Counted from the first letter of the stretch, positions 1 through 9,377 are shown. The stretch is 64,000 nt of DNA from Leptolyngbya sp. SIO1E4 (GCA_010672825.2 JAAHFU020000002.1:1996001-2060000); one strand, 5' to 3'. Notes: generated by a model not told the origin, from the sequence alone. Numbers and translations: made by a program.

Positions 1-1811
1 CCAATAGATGTCAGCATTAACAAAGGTAAGTCTTGCCAGTCCGGCATTTTATGAATCTCGTGGGCTAGGGTTAACCCATCCATTTCAGGCATTTGCATGT
101 CTAAAATGGCAATATCAATATCTTGCCCTTTTCTGAGTAATGTCAAAGCTTCTGGGCCAGAGTCAGCAATCCAACTTTGCATGCCCCACGCTCTTACTTG
201 CGATGCCAATATCTCTTGATTAATAGAGTTGTCATCGACAATTAATACCTGTTTATGGAGGAGTTCATTTTGCAGGATAGCAGGCTTGCTTGAGGCTGTA
301 GCGTCTGCCTGTTCTACCTGAATGGTAAAAGAAAAGGTTGTCCCTTTACCGGTTTCACTCTCAACCCATATTCTCCCCCCCATGAGTTCAGCTAATTGCT
401 TACAAATAATTAGCCCTAGACCAGTGCCACCATATTTTCGCGTAACAGATGAATCAACCTGAGAAAATGGTAAAAACAGGCGGCTCATCTTATCTGCAGG
501 GATACCAATACCGGTATCACGCACTGAGAATTCAATTTCACACTGGGTTTTGTGTACGCCGTTTTGATACGTTGTCGTTTTTCCTTCGTTCAATACAACA
601 GATGCAAACACTTCACCCTGTTGGGTAAATTTAATGGCATTACTGAGTAGATTTACTAGAATTTGTCGTAATCGGGTGATATCCCCAACGACAATTTCTG
701 GGACATCACGATTAATTTGATAAGCAAGTTCTAAATTCTTTTCAGCCGCTTTAGACAGCAAGATATCAAAGGACTCTTCTACACATTGCCGAATAGAGAA
801 GGGCTGTTCTTCTAGTTCGAGCATACTAGATTCAATTTTAGAGAAATCTAGAATGTCGTTAATGATTGTGAGCAGCGCATCACCACTGCTGCGAATGGTA
901 TTGGCAAAGTCTCTTTGTTCAGATGTTAAATCAGTATCGAGCATTAGCCCGGTCATGCCAATCACCGCATTCATAGGCGTGCGGATTTCATGGCTCATTG
1001 TGGCCAAAAACTCGCTTTTGGCTCGGGTGGCATCTAAGGCTTTATCGCGCGCCTCTTGAAAACCATTCAAAGTTTGCTGTAGCTGCTCGGCCATGCTGTT
1101 GAAAGCTAGCTTCAGCTTGTCAAATTCATTCTTACCAGTTACAACCGCTCGCCGATCTAGCTCGCCTCTTGCTAAAGATTGGGCCAGTTCATCTAGTTCA
1201 TGTAAGGGTTTCGATATCTCGAAGCGGAACAGAAGTGCCACAGCCCCTGTCAGCAAACCGGTGATGAGGACTCCTGACAATAGATCAATGACTGTTGATT
1301 GGAAGATCTCTTGCTGGAGATATCGGCTGGTGTAGCCTAAACGAACTTCGCCCAGCTCAACACCGTTATTTTCAATGGGAAGGCGAACTTCATTGATGTT
1401 AGGATTTTGATTAATCGTTGCGACGAGATCTAAGAACTCAGACTCTGTCTCGGCTGTCTCTAGCGTGTTGGTGTAAGGGTTTTGGTAATCAATATGACGC
1501 GTTAGTGGAGATCCAGAATTGGAAATGATGACGCTGTAAATAACCGCTTCATTTTCATCAATTTCCTTAACCAAGCGCTCTAAAGAGAGGAAGTCCATTG
1601 ATAGGATAAATTCAGGCGCAACGCCTGCGAGCACTCTCGTTTCAGCCGAAATTTGCTCTTTCAAGCTGCCGATATCCTCGGCAATTTCCCTACGGATATT
1701 TAAAATCTGGAAAGCAGACTGGGCGACGATAAAGATAAGAGTTGTCAGCCCAAGATAGCGGAGCGTAATGCTGCTCCCTATTTTACCAAATTGGTGAAAT
1801 GGATTATGCAT
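1..1811 (-). CDS. Hybrid sensor histidine kinase (3' end cut by window edge)
   Basis: Reading the minus strand from an ATG at 1811 gives an open frame to the window edge, so the C-terminus is missing. An N-terminal membrane segment (about residues 13-30), a roughly 130-residue extracytoplasmic region, a second membrane segment (about 170-190) and a HAMP-like linker precede a HisKA box ([17 protein letters not shown], phospho-acceptor His274). The HATPase_c domain shows [15 protein letters not shown] and GGTGLGL. A receiver domain follows ([11 protein letters not shown], phospho-acceptor Asp571 in [11 protein letters not shown]). It lies 33 bases downstream of a periplasmic binding lipoprotein on the same strand, which suggests that protein feeds its signal to the kinase. 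A second receiver or an HPt domain could lie beyond the edge. The family is certain, the ligand unknown. Confidence 0.93.
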   Translation of the reverse strand, partial: MHNPFHQFGKIGSSITLRYLGLTTLIFIVAQSAFQILNIRREIAEDIGSLKEQISAETRVLAGVAPEFILSMDFLSLERLVKEIDENEAVIYSVIISNSGSPLTRHIDYQNPYTNTLETAETESEFLDLVATINQNPNINEVRLPIENNGVELGEVRLGYTSRYLQQEIFQSTVIDLLSGVLITGLLTGAVALLFRFEISKPLHELDELAQSLARGELDRRAVVTGKNEFDKLKLAFNSMAEQLQQTLNGFQEARDKALDATRAKSEFLATMSHEIRTPMNAVIGMTGLMLDTDLTSEQRDFANTIRSSGDALLTIINDILDFSKIESSMLELEEQPFSIRQCVEESFDILLSKAAEKNLELAYQINRDVPEIVVGDITRLRQILVNLLSNAIKFTQQGEVFASVVLNEGKTTTYQNGVHKTQCEIEFSVRDTGIGIPADKMSRLFLPFSQVDSSVTRKYGGTGLGLIICKQLAELMGGRIWVESETGKGTTFSFTIQVEQADATASSKPAILQNELLHKQVLIVDDNSINQEILASQVRAWGMQSWIADSGPEALTLLRKGQDIDIAILDMQMPEMDGLTLAHEIHKMPDWQDLPLLMLTSI

Positions 1812-1844
1812 CGATAGTTCCTAGACTTTAAAGGGGGAATCGGG

Positions 1845-2840
1845 TTATTGAGCATCCCAACTCTTGAGCTGTAAAGCTTCGATCATGCTGTGAATGGATT
1901 CGTAGCTTTCAGAAGGCACAAAACTACTTAAATTAGCGGTTTCTAACGCAGGATGATCTGAAGGAATGTTCAACAGTGCCTCTTTAACAGCTTTAACAAG
2001 TTCTGTATCTGTGCTTATGAGAGAGGCCACTGGCCATTCAGGATATAGATCTGTGGTATGGGTAAAGAAAAAATCATCTTGTCTAGGATCTAAAATTCTG
2101 ATTTCATCTGTGTTTTCGATGAGATTATCTCGCATCATTTTTTCTAACTCGCCGGTGCGAATAAACCCGGCATCAATTGTTCGGTTTAGCACCGCTAGGA
2201 TAATGTTGTCTTGGGAAGGGTTTTCGACAAAGCTAGCAAAGTCTTTAAAGGAGTCAATATTATTCTGGAGTAAGTGATAAATCTGGAAAAGGCAGCCGCC
2301 TGCTGCTGTTTCAAAATTGACACAGGCAACACTCTTGCCTTTCAGATCTGAAAGAGTTTGAATTTCACTATCACTTCTAGTAATAATGAGTCCACTGAAC
2401 TGGGAGCCTGTATTGGGTCGTTCTAGTGTTACCAAGAACTCTGTTCTGTATAACCGCTGAATTTGAACAGAGGCTAACGGGTTACTCGCGATAAAATCTA
2501 GTTCACCGTCAGCAACGTGAGTGAATTGGTTATCCTGACTAAGTGCGATCAGTTCGAAGGGGCGACCCGTTACTTCAGATAAGTAGTCTAAAAGGGGAGC
2601 ATAGCGATCGTGTACCGCAAGAGCACCATTCTTGGCCAGAACACCAAAACGGACGACAGGCTCTGAAGGATTATCTAAACCATTACTATCAACTGTTTCT
2701 TCTGAAACGGGTGATTCAGAAATCGACTCTGGTGCTGAATCTGTATAACTACAAGACGTGAGTATTAAGGTGCAAGTCAGCGCTGCTATTAGGTCAATGT
2801 TGAACTTTCTAAGTTTGCTTAAATCAAAAGTTGAAATCAT
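1845..2840 (-). CDS. PhnD-like periplasmic substrate-binding lipoprotein
   Basis: The product resembles the phosphate/phosphite/phosphonate-type ABC binding proteins (PhnD family): VRFGVLAKNGALAVHDRYAPLLDYLSE is not quoted in full, but FGVLAKNGALAVHDRYAPLL and SDLKGKSVACVNFET are typical. I chose the ATG at 2840 because it gives a proper lipoprotein signal: basic KLRK, a hydrophobic stretch and the lipobox LTSC, so Cys would be lipidated. A longer in-frame ATG at 2918 would put 26 extra residues in front. No ABC permease or ATPase gene lies beside it; instead the hybrid kinase gene starts 33 bases downstream. Inference: it is a sensory binding protein for that kinase, as in other binding-protein/kinase pairs, and not a transport component. 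The ligand cannot be told from sequence. Confidence 0.85.
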   Translation of the reverse strand: MISTFDLSKLRKFNIDLIAALTCTLILTSCSYTDSAPESISESPVSEETVDSNGLDNPSEPVVRFGVLAKNGALAVHDRYAPLLDYLSEVTGRPFELIALSQDNQFTHVADGELDFIASNPLASVQIQRLYRTEFLVTLERPNTGSQFSGLIITRSDSEIQTLSDLKGKSVACVNFETAAGGCLFQIYHLLQNNIDSFKDFASFVENPSQDNIILAVLNRTIDAGFIRTGELEKMMRDNLIENTDEIRILDPRQDDFFFTHTTDLYPEWPVASLISTDTELVKAVKEALLNIPSDHPALETANLSSFVPSESYESIHSMIEALQLKSWDAQ

Positions 2841-3530
2841 GGCAAGTCCAATTATTAAAGATAGTTTTAATTTTATGAAGACTTCATCATGATACCCACC
2901 GGCACAGAAATCAAACATCTATGAGAATGCCTTGTTGTATAGGGGAAACCTCAGAGTTTCCACGCATGACCTGCTATCTTTTACTTAATTTAGAGGAGGA
3001 TGAATTGCGTAAATTTTCAGGAGTTTACGCAATCTTGCTGAAACAAAAGATGAAATTTCACCTCATGTAAGCAACCCTATTTCACACTTAGGTAAGCACT
3101 CGTTTTATGCTGGATCACGTTCTATAAGTACGCTTGGGATGTCAGAACACTACTTAATGAGTCGGCCGCCCAAAGTATTCCAAAGATGTCATTTTGAGGG
3201 AAGGGAAGAATCTTCATCATCTGGACTGCCTTAACACAGATGTGTACTGCTACGCTAGAGAAGCTTTTCTCATTAAGAGACTTAAATGCCTCAAAATCAG
3301 TCTTGACTTGGTGATTGTGGGTCTTGCTTTGAGAATATTCGCTGCACAATGAAGCTGTGATGGGCTACGTCATTGTCTGTCAACTTTTGTCGCAGATCTT
3401 GCGCTGAGAAAGCATAGAGGTGAATGGCATTCAAAACTACGTTGTCGGATTTCCGAACTTCCTCAAAAGTTCAATCGACTACGATAAAATTATCCACTCG
3501 GATTAAGGTCTAATTATTGAAGCTGAGATC
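2841..3530. other. Intergenic region with a possible gene remnant
   Basis: This stretch holds no convincing complete gene. On the minus strand, about 3297-3480, one frame reads plausibly as protein (including DNVVLNAIHLYAFSAQDLRQ) but has a stop just upstream and no start codon, so it may be a decayed gene end. A 75-codon frame at 3122-3349 looks random in composition and was not accepted. The last 50 bases should hold the promoter of the Hint-domain gene that starts at 3531. Confidence 0.4.
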
Positions 3531-4760
3531 ATGGACAGAGCAATTAAAGTGATACAAGTTGGGCTAATCTCTTTGTTGCTCGTAGTCTTTTGTTTCACCG
3601 ACACAGCTTACGCCCGTGGGGGATGTTTTGGAGCGGGTACCCCTATCTTGACTTCAGATGGATATAAGCCCATCGAGCAACTATCTATAAAAGATCATCT
3701 TGTTGGTCTAAATTTTGCTAGTGGTCGTACCGAAGTAGAGGATATCGGCGAGATTCAAGTTGCGCAGGCTTCTGATTATTACCTGATTAATGGCACGACT
3801 GAGGTGACAGGATCTCATCCCTTTTATGTACAAAAAACTAAAGGAGTAGAGCTTATAGAGGTTCATCATCTAGAGGTCGGTGATCACCTGATTGGGGAAA
3901 GTAACTCGCAGCTTGAGATTTCGAGTATTGAGCATATTCAGGCTCCCCTTACGATATATAACCTGGTCGAGGTTACGCCATCTCATAACTTCTATGCAAA
4001 TGGTATTTTAGTTCACAATAAGGGTGGCGGCGGTGGCGGCGGCGGTGGTAGCAGTGGCGGTGTTTATGGAAGAACTGGAGCAGTGGTTCTTAACGAAAAA
4101 ACATTGCCAGGACTCATGTGGGCTCTACTACTGTTAGTTTTAGGGCTAATGCCCTTGGCCTTTTTTCAGGAGATCTGTAATTTGATTCGCTTTAGGAATC
4201 AACCATTTACCCGTGATTCTGCTCTGATTGACTTTACGACAAACATTAACGAAAATTTTGCAAATGCTTACTCTGTCCGATACTCTAGAGACACCGAAAC
4301 TTGGATGCAAACACATCCTTCTCAAGAATTAGATGCTACAGATTATCAAGACTTTATGGGTAGGCATGAACTGATAAATGCAGTTTCTCAATTATTTATA
4401 AAATATCAGAGTGACTGGGCTAAGAAAAATTTCGATGAGATGATTGAATATGTTGATCAACCATTCTATAAAATTCAAAAGAAGACTTTTCTAAATGATT
4501 TTGGTGATAATTTCGACATTGCTTATCAACCCAAGCTACACGCGGTAATTCCTCTAAGTTGTAGTCAGCAAGAGGATAGTTATATTTTAAAATTTCAAAT
4601 TAATGCCGAATTGATCAACTTTGAACTCTCTCCTAAAGGTTATGTTCTTAGCGGAGAAGCTTATCCCAGAGCGTTTACTGAATATTGGACAATTAGGATA
4701 GACTCAGCTAAGGGATGCTGGTTGATTGGCATTAATCAACTTCATGCCAATCAGATGTGA
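3531..4760 (+). CDS. Signal peptide + Hint (intein-like, BIL-type) domain + Gly-rich Tim44-like membrane protein
   Basis: A signal peptide (residues 1-28, ending TDTAYA) is followed after RGG by a complete Hint domain, residues 32-163. It starts at Cys32 (CFGAGTPILTSDGYKPIEQL), has the block-B TGSH motif (His96), and ends SHNFYANGILVHN with His162-Asn163. The next residue is Lys164, not Cys, Ser or Thr, as in bacterial intein-like (BIL) type A domains. Then come a run of nine glycines, a membrane helix (about 194-212) and a C-terminal Tim44-like domain (about 225-405). Known for the family: Hint domains cut or splice their own backbone. Inference: signal peptidase would leave only about three residues before the Hint domain, so self-cleavage at Asn163 would free the Tim44-like protein with a Gly-rich N-terminus. 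The role of the Tim44-like part is unknown. Confidence 0.88.
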   Translation: MDRAIKVIQVGLISLLLVVFCFTDTAYARGGCFGAGTPILTSDGYKPIEQLSIKDHLVGLNFASGRTEVEDIGEIQVAQASDYYLINGTTEVTGSHPFYVQKTKGVELIEVHHLEVGDHLIGESNSQLEISSIEHIQAPLTIYNLVEVTPSHNFYANGILVHNKGGGGGGGGGSSGGVYGRTGAVVLNEKTLPGLMWALLLLVLGLMPLAFFQEICNLIRFRNQPFTRDSALIDFTTNINENFANAYSVRYSRDTETWMQTHPSQELDATDYQDFMGRHELINAVSQLFIKYQSDWAKKNFDEMIEYVDQPFYKIQKKTFLNDFGDNFDIAYQPKLHAVIPLSCSQQEDSYILKFQINAELINFELSPKGYVLSGEAYPRAFTEYWTIRIDSAKGCWLIGINQLHANQM

Positions 4761-5314
4761 TGGATTAAAACTGAACACGGTCTCCTTACAGCGTTTCCCA
4801 CTCTGATGAAGTATTAGCCTTAGACCCCAAACCCCATACCCTAGCCCTTATTGCGACCAGGATGTACCTCACTCTGCCAAAAAAGCTGTATACCAGCAGC
4901 CTACAAGCTTGACGGTATACAGCGGGCGCTCCAATGAGAGAAAACCTGTTTGTCATCTCATCAGCCCCAACGCTGTCTGCTGGTTCAAGGTGGTTTTTCT
5001 CCCCAACAACTATCATCTGACTGATAAGCCCGAGGTGTTTAGCTCCCTTGCTGAGCTGCCAACTGCTCCACAAAACTTTGATGGGGGGCAGATGCTAATT
5101 CTTTTTGGTGGGATTTGAAGGACTTGCAGCAAGCTTTATCGTACCAGCTCCAGCAACTGACCCAAGCCTCACTTCACTCTTTGATGCAACGGACTGAGCT
5201 TTTGGAAGCTTGGCCTGCGCCGGGATACCGTTCAAGGCTGCTGAATCTATGACGTTTCAAAACTGAAACCGTATCAGCTACCTTGAATATAAGAACAAAT
5301 TACAAGAACCCACC
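4761..5314. other. Intergenic region with repeat and decayed coding fragment
   Basis: Apart from repeat copy A, the plus strand at about 5084-5252 reads as a plausible protein tail (WDLKDLQQALSYQLQQLTQA, ending YRSRLLNL and a stop) but is closed by a stop upstream and has no start. It looks like the remnant of a lost gene. At 5252-5271 lies TTTCAAAACTGAAACCGTAT, which recurs with few changes at 5819-5838 on the far side of the small gene at 5315. Confidence 0.4.
4819..4868 (+). repeat. Dispersed intergenic repeat, copy A (partial)
   Basis: This is a partial member of the window's main dispersed intergenic family. It contains TTAGACCCCAAACCCCATAC, then CCTAGCCC and the conserved tail AGGATGTAC. 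Related copies lie at 6192-6268, 15121-15220, 27338-27375, 33121-33216 and 63655-63750. Confidence 0.7.
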
Positions 5315-5617
5315 ATGACTGCCCTTGAGGATGTCCAGCAGGCCATTGAACGATTCTCACCCCAGGAACTGACAGAATTCCGATGCTGGTTTGCCGAGTT
5401 TGAGGCTCAGGCTTCGGCAGGAGATAGGCTCGATCAGTTTGCCACTGAGGCTTTAAGAGTAAAGGGAAAGATAGCTCGGTTTTCGCCTGAAGCACTGGCG
5501 GATTTCGAAGACTGGTTTTCCGGATTTGAGGCTCAAGCCACAGGAGAGAACCTTGATCGATTTGCTATTGAAGCCTTCAGAATGAAGGGGAAGGAAGTGT
5601 TCTTCTCCCTATCCTAG
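5315..5617 (+). CDS. Small protein with two tandem antitoxin-like motifs
   Basis: The 100-residue product contains the same unit twice. Unit 1 (about 13-50) has RFSPQELTEFRCWFAEFEAQ then DRLDQFATEALR; unit 2 (about 55-92) has RFSPEALADFEDWFSGFEAQ then ENLDRFAIEAFR. The pattern recalls small cyanobacterial antitoxin-like proteins that read xxELxEFRxWFxEFxAxxxD then GKLDxLAEEAL, but these normally have one copy. No toxin gene follows; the downstream stretch contains only broken frames. Inference: a duplicated, perhaps orphaned antitoxin-like protein in a decaying locus. The coding status is supported by the internal repeat, the function is only a resemblance. Confidence 0.5.
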   Translation: MTALEDVQQAIERFSPQELTEFRCWFAEFEAQASAGDRLDQFATEALRVKGKIARFSPEALADFEDWFSGFEAQATGENLDRFAIEAFRMKGKEVFFSLS

Positions 5618-6090
5618 CTGACAGAATGCGCGCTACTCCGGTCGGGCTGGATGCGTTACCTGCTTTGATGATGCGTCTTAGCAGGCTAGTAACGGGAGAG
5701 AAATTTAAAGCGCCAACAATCAAGCAGCCTTGAACGACATCATTGAAGGCTTATCACAGCCTTTTGAAACAGCTAACGCACAAGATAAAACTGATAGACC
5801 ACTACGGTATGTGGGACATTTCAAACCTAAAACCGTATGAATAGTTGCGTGTATGGCAAATACTCAATGACCTGAAACTCCTTGCTGACGGTAGTTTTAG
5901 TGATGCTGTTTGTGAATTGGACTATTTTTGGACTAAATTTACTTCCCTTTTGCAAGGACTGAGGGTGCTAGTAGGGTCTACGTTGGGGTGGGTTTGTGGT
6001 GCGGGTGTGTGCGAAGTGTGTCGCCTTTTGATGCCGCAATTGTATTCACGCTAGGGGCAAAAAACACCTGTTCACGATCTCTCAATAAGG

Positions 6091-6147
6091 CTCAAAAATC
6101 TCATGTTGAGACCAAAAATAAGTCCTTATAGTCTAAATGTGAGACGA
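6091..6147 (+). repeat. 57-bp hairpin-forming repeat, copy 1
   Basis: The element begins CTCAAAAATCTCAT and ends GTGAGACGA. The second copy, at 6381-6437, has the same ends and exactly the same length. CTCATGTTGAGAC near the left and GTCTAAATGTGAG near the right are partly complementary, so the copy could fold into a hairpin. Confidence 0.7.
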
Positions 6148-6191
6148 GTTGTAAGCCGGTTACCTCGGCGATATTTCAATCGAGTAGATCT

Positions 6192-6268
6192 ATGGCTTTG
6201 TTCGGTTGAGTCCAGTACATCTTGGTGAAGACTGGGTCTAGGGTATGGGGTTTAGGGTCTAGGGTGTC
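6192..6268 (-). repeat. Dispersed intergenic repeat, copy B
   Basis: Read on the minus strand it runs CACCCTAGACCCTAAACCCC, ATACCCTAGACCCAG, then GATGTACTGGACTCAACCGA and ACAAAGCCATAG. The second half closely matches copies C, E and F. Confidence 0.75.
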
Positions 6269-6380
6269 CAGAGGCAAATGCTATAAATCCTACGGTTTCT
6301 GTCAATTCCTGCCGGACTAAAAGATCCTTGAGGTCTGTGGCCTTTAGGGGGCAAGAATGTAACGCCGTCTTGATTAAGAT

Positions 6381-6437
6381 CTCAAAAATCTCATAAATAG
6401 ACCTATAAAAAGGCTGAAGAGTCTACTTGTGAGACGA
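6381..6437 (+). repeat. 57-bp hairpin-forming repeat, copy 2
   Basis: It shares the 14 left-end bases CTCAAAAATCTCAT and the right end GTGAGACGA with copy 1, 290 bases away. Internally CTCATAAATAGAC pairs with GTCTACTTGTGAG in 11 of 13 positions, a better hairpin than in copy 1. Confidence 0.7.
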
Positions 6438-6511
6438 CTGAAATGCGCTCGGCTTCCTGGCTTTTATCGAACAAACCTGTGATGTCAGAAGCTTTGCTAA
6501 GGCGTTGGGAG

Positions 6512-8596
6512 CTAGCCGTCTGATTTCAATGCAAGCTTTAATTGCCAGCTAAGAAGTTGTCCTGTATGGCCGGGGGCACGATCGCTCACCTGAAGTCGCC
6601 ATGTCCCAGCCGCATCCTCTCCTATCGCCTCTATTAATAGAGGCGTATTGCTCAAGTCATATTGCTGGTCGAGTTTTTGTCGGTTGCCTAGCGTGCGTCC
6701 TTGCAGCAACAGCAACTTTCCTGATGGCAACTGTAAGTGCAGCATCACATCCCCTAAAAACGCGTGCTCTAGTTCCACCTTTACCAGCAAGTCCTGTACC
6801 GTGCCACGATTGCGAAACTGCAGCGATCGCGTCACCCCCTCAGGCGTGTTATCTGGAATTGGAGCTGGCGTATCTTCTGATAGCTCAGCGGTGTCAGTAT
6901 AGACCCGCCCCTGCCAAAGTCTTCGCTTGGCTTCCATCACCGCCTTATGTGCATTGACCCGCCCATAGCCAAACCACTGGGAATGGCCATTATTGTCATA
7001 GGTGCCGTGGCGTAACCCCAGTTGAGGATCGGGGGTGTCGTCAATAATTTTGTCGGCGGTTTGCTGCAAAATTTGCTTCACCTCGCGTGCCGTCAGGTTT
7101 GGGTTGGCTGACAACATCAGACCCGCTACCCCCGCAACTACTGGACAAGAACTCGACGTGCCGCCAAAGGTAGTGGTGTAGGCATCTTGGTCGTATCCAG
7201 CCGTCCCGGTGCGATCGCTCGTCACCATCCCTCGCCCTGGCAATGACGACTTAATCTCCGGCCCCGTATTGACCGTGCCAATTTTCGACAACCCCATATT
7301 GGGCGGGGCATTATTGCTGGGGGCTGCCACCGCCACATGCTTACCCCAATTGCTGTAGGCGGCCTTGCGATTCAAACTGGTGCAGGCCGATACGGTAATC
7401 ACGTCAGGATGTACCGCAAACCCACTGAGCCATTCCGTTCTGCCGTTGACTGCGTTGCGAGGCCAGCCTTTTTCATCAATCGTGCCGCTCACCGGGCGGT
7501 TAGCGTTGCCTGCTGAAAACACAATGACGCAGCCTTTACCGCCGCGCCCCTGTGTGGCCGCTTGGGTAAGAATATTCCGCTGAAACAAAGACAGTGGAAA
7601 GTTAATTGCAGCTGGGGACCAACTACAGGAAATGACTGCGGCGCCCTTCTCCATGGCTCCTAGAAAAATGGCTTCAATAGACTCGTTATCTAAGAACCCC
7701 GTGGTGCGAATCGGCATAAAACTGCATCCCGGCGCTACCCCAACAATGCCACTTTGATTCTCTTCCCCGATCGCCAACCCAGCACAAGCCGTGCCGTGGT
7801 TGTCCACCGCTGCCGTCGGTAACGGCACAGCATCCTTAGCTTTCAAATCTTGAGGGGCAACGACTTTCCCCATTCCCTGCAAATCAGGATGTGCCAAGTC
7901 AAACCCATCATCACTGACCGCAATCACCACGGATCGACTACCACGGGTCACATCCCAAGCCTGCTCTACACCAATATGGGCATTCGCGTTCACACTAGAG
8001 CCGCGAGTTGAGTTGAGATGCCACTGCTGGGTGTAAAGAGCGTCGCGAGGACGGTAGAGAGCAGTCGTTTCAACCACCACGTTGGGTTCTGCTGTCAGCA
8101 CCTCACGGTGGGTCATCAAACGGTTAGCAATTTTGATCGGGTTCTCAGTTGCCTGAGCCGTAACGGCACACACAAAAGTATTGGGAATTCCTGCCAGGGC
8201 GCGAGTTTCTTCTAGACCATATTGCTGGGCGATCGCCGTCCCCTGCGTGGGTGTCAAACGAGGCGTAAACTGCACCGTGATCTGATCAGTCAGATATATC
8301 CACGTGTGGGGGCTGGCCGTGAGTTGGTATACATGGCTGGCAAACTTGACCGTTGGTTGCGCGCGCGCCTGCTGAAGGCAAGCCTCAAGTCGTTGTGGTT
8401 CTACCGTCCACTCTACGAGTTGCCCCCTCGCCACTGGACGCACAGCCAACGGGTTGAACCTGGCTTGCAAAGGCGTCAGCGCGTCTGGTGTTGTTAGCTG
8501 AGTTGTGAAGCGATCGGCCACTTTAGACAGTAAAAGCTCTTCCCCCCCTCGCTGTAGCGTCAAAGCCGCCGCTGCACCAGAATCATCACCGCTCAT
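6512..8596 (-). CDS. S8 family serine protease with C-terminal P/Homo B domain (PrcA-like)
   Basis: The catalytic triad of a subtilisin-type protease is visible: Asp228 (VSDDGFDLAHPD), His266 (DNHGTACAG) and Ser480 (FGGTSSSCP), with the oxyanion Asn363 in FSAGNAN. Residues 1-210 form an N-terminal prodomain-like region without a signal peptide. A P/Homo B beta-sandwich typical of proprotein convertases fills about residues 590-690 (FLGDVMLHLQLPSGKLLLLQ, then GTWRLQVSDRAPGHTGQL). This architecture and length match the cyanobacterial calcium-dependent protease PrcA and its relatives, which need calcium and cut after basic or hydrophobic residues depending on the member. It stands alone, divergent from the TPR gene at 8802. 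The family call is secure; orthology to PrcA is inferred. Confidence 0.93.
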   Translation of the reverse strand: MSGDDSGAAAALTLQRGGEELLLSKVADRFTTQLTTPDALTPLQARFNPLAVRPVARGQLVEWTVEPQRLEACLQQARAQPTVKFASHVYQLTASPHTWIYLTDQITVQFTPRLTPTQGTAIAQQYGLEETRALAGIPNTFVCAVTAQATENPIKIANRLMTHREVLTAEPNVVVETTALYRPRDALYTQQWHLNSTRGSSVNANAHIGVEQAWDVTRGSRSVVIAVSDDGFDLAHPDLQGMGKVVAPQDLKAKDAVPLPTAAVDNHGTACAGLAIGEENQSGIVGVAPGCSFMPIRTTGFLDNESIEAIFLGAMEKGAAVISCSWSPAAINFPLSLFQRNILTQAATQGRGGKGCVIVFSAGNANRPVSGTIDEKGWPRNAVNGRTEWLSGFAVHPDVITVSACTSLNRKAAYSNWGKHVAVAAPSNNAPPNMGLSKIGTVNTGPEIKSSLPGRGMVTSDRTGTAGYDQDAYTTTFGGTSSSCPVVAGVAGLMLSANPNLTAREVKQILQQTADKIIDDTPDPQLGLRHGTYDNNGHSQWFGYGRVNAHKAVMEAKRRLWQGRVYTDTAELSEDTPAPIPDNTPEGVTRSLQFRNRGTVQDLLVKVELEHAFLGDVMLHLQLPSGKLLLLQGRTLGNRQKLDQQYDLSNTPLLIEAIGEDAAGTWRLQVSDRAPGHTGQLLSWQLKLALKSDG

Positions 8597-8801
8597 CGTA
8601 TTATTGGAACCTCCCTGATAACCCCCACGTCAAGCAGGGGACTGGCTTCACCATTCTGCTTGCGACAGAAACGCTGATCTGTGCAACAACTTTAGCGAGG
8701 TCAAGCGGGGGTTGTCCCAATCCATTCGTATTTAGTCACAGGCAAGTGGTAAGATACCCCAGTATTTTTCGTTCCTTTCATCCAAACGCTTGGGTTACCT
8801 C

Positions 8802-9377
8802 ATGTCTGCTTGTTTCTTTCTACGACCGTTTCAGGTACTAGGTTGGGCCGGCAAAGGATTGCTCGCCATAAGTCTGGTCAGCACCGTGTCGTTTGCAGCT
8901 GCTGCCCAAGAAGCACCGACTTCTGAGGAGACTGAGGCTGAGTCCTCTTCTGAAGTCCGGCGAGTTGAACAAGGCTCTAACAACGAATTTAGCCTTGCAG
9001 CGGCAGATCGACTCGCAGAGGAAGCGAGTGCTGCGATCGCTGCTCAGGATTATCCCACTGCAATCGAGAAGCTGACGAATGCACTGCAGCTCTACAACGA
9101 ACTCTCCACCTTCTATCAAGAACTGGCCAGCATGTTTGTAGGGGTTGATACTCGCCAAAACCAGAGCAACCGTGACAAAGCGATTGAAGCTGCTCAGAAC
9201 CGCGACCAAGTTACCTACCAGCTGGCACTGATTTACCGGACTCAAAATCGGCCGGAAGAGGCCATTCCGCTGTTGATGGATATCCTCCGCAGTCAGCAAC
9301 CTACTCGCGACCTGGGGCAGCAGGCTTATCAGCAGCTATTTGAACTCGGATTTGTGGACGCTCCCTACGAGGATTGA
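8802..9377 (+). CDS. Secreted TPR-containing protein
   Basis: The ATG at 8802 gives a protein of 191 residues; an in-frame TTG at 8790 is a less likely start. An N-terminal hydrophobic segment (GWAGKGLLAISLVSTVSFA, then AAAQEAP) looks like a cleavable signal peptide or an anchor. A Ser/Glu-rich linker leads to two or three tetratricopeptide-like helix pairs: AAIAAQDYPTAIEKLTNALQ, then TYQLALIYRTQNRPEEAIPL and AYQQLFELGFV. Such TPR scaffolds bind protein partners; nothing here names the partner. It sits upstream of the bolA-grxD pair on the same strand, 90 bases away, and may or may not be co-transcribed. Confidence 0.78.
   Translation: MSACFFLRPFQVLGWAGKGLLAISLVSTVSFAAAAQEAPTSEETEAESSSEVRRVEQGSNNEFSLAAADRLAEEASAAIAAQDYPTAIEKLTNALQLYNELSTFYQELASMFVGVDTRQNQSNRDKAIEAAQNRDQVTYQLALIYRTQNRPEEAIPLLMDILRSQQPTRDLGQQAYQQLFELGFVDAPYED

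Larger units (their letters stand above)
5618..6511. other. Gene-poor region with coding remnants and repeats
   Basis: There is no intact gene. Between 5731 and 5840 the plus strand reads as a fragment (NDIIEGLSQPFETANAQDKT, ending GHFKPKTV and a stop) without a start. A pair of 57-bp repeats (6091-6147 and 6381-6437) brackets dispersed repeat copy B. A 69-codon frame at 5845-6054 is Cys/Val/Gly-rich and was not accepted. Confidence 0.45.

Noticed and set aside
3122-3349. 75-codon minus-strand frame
   Set aside because: The composition is random and a competing frame on the same strand reads better but is itself broken.
4786-5118. Short frames on both strands near 4786-5118
   Set aside because: They overlap each other and repeat copy A, lack ribosome sites and have random composition.
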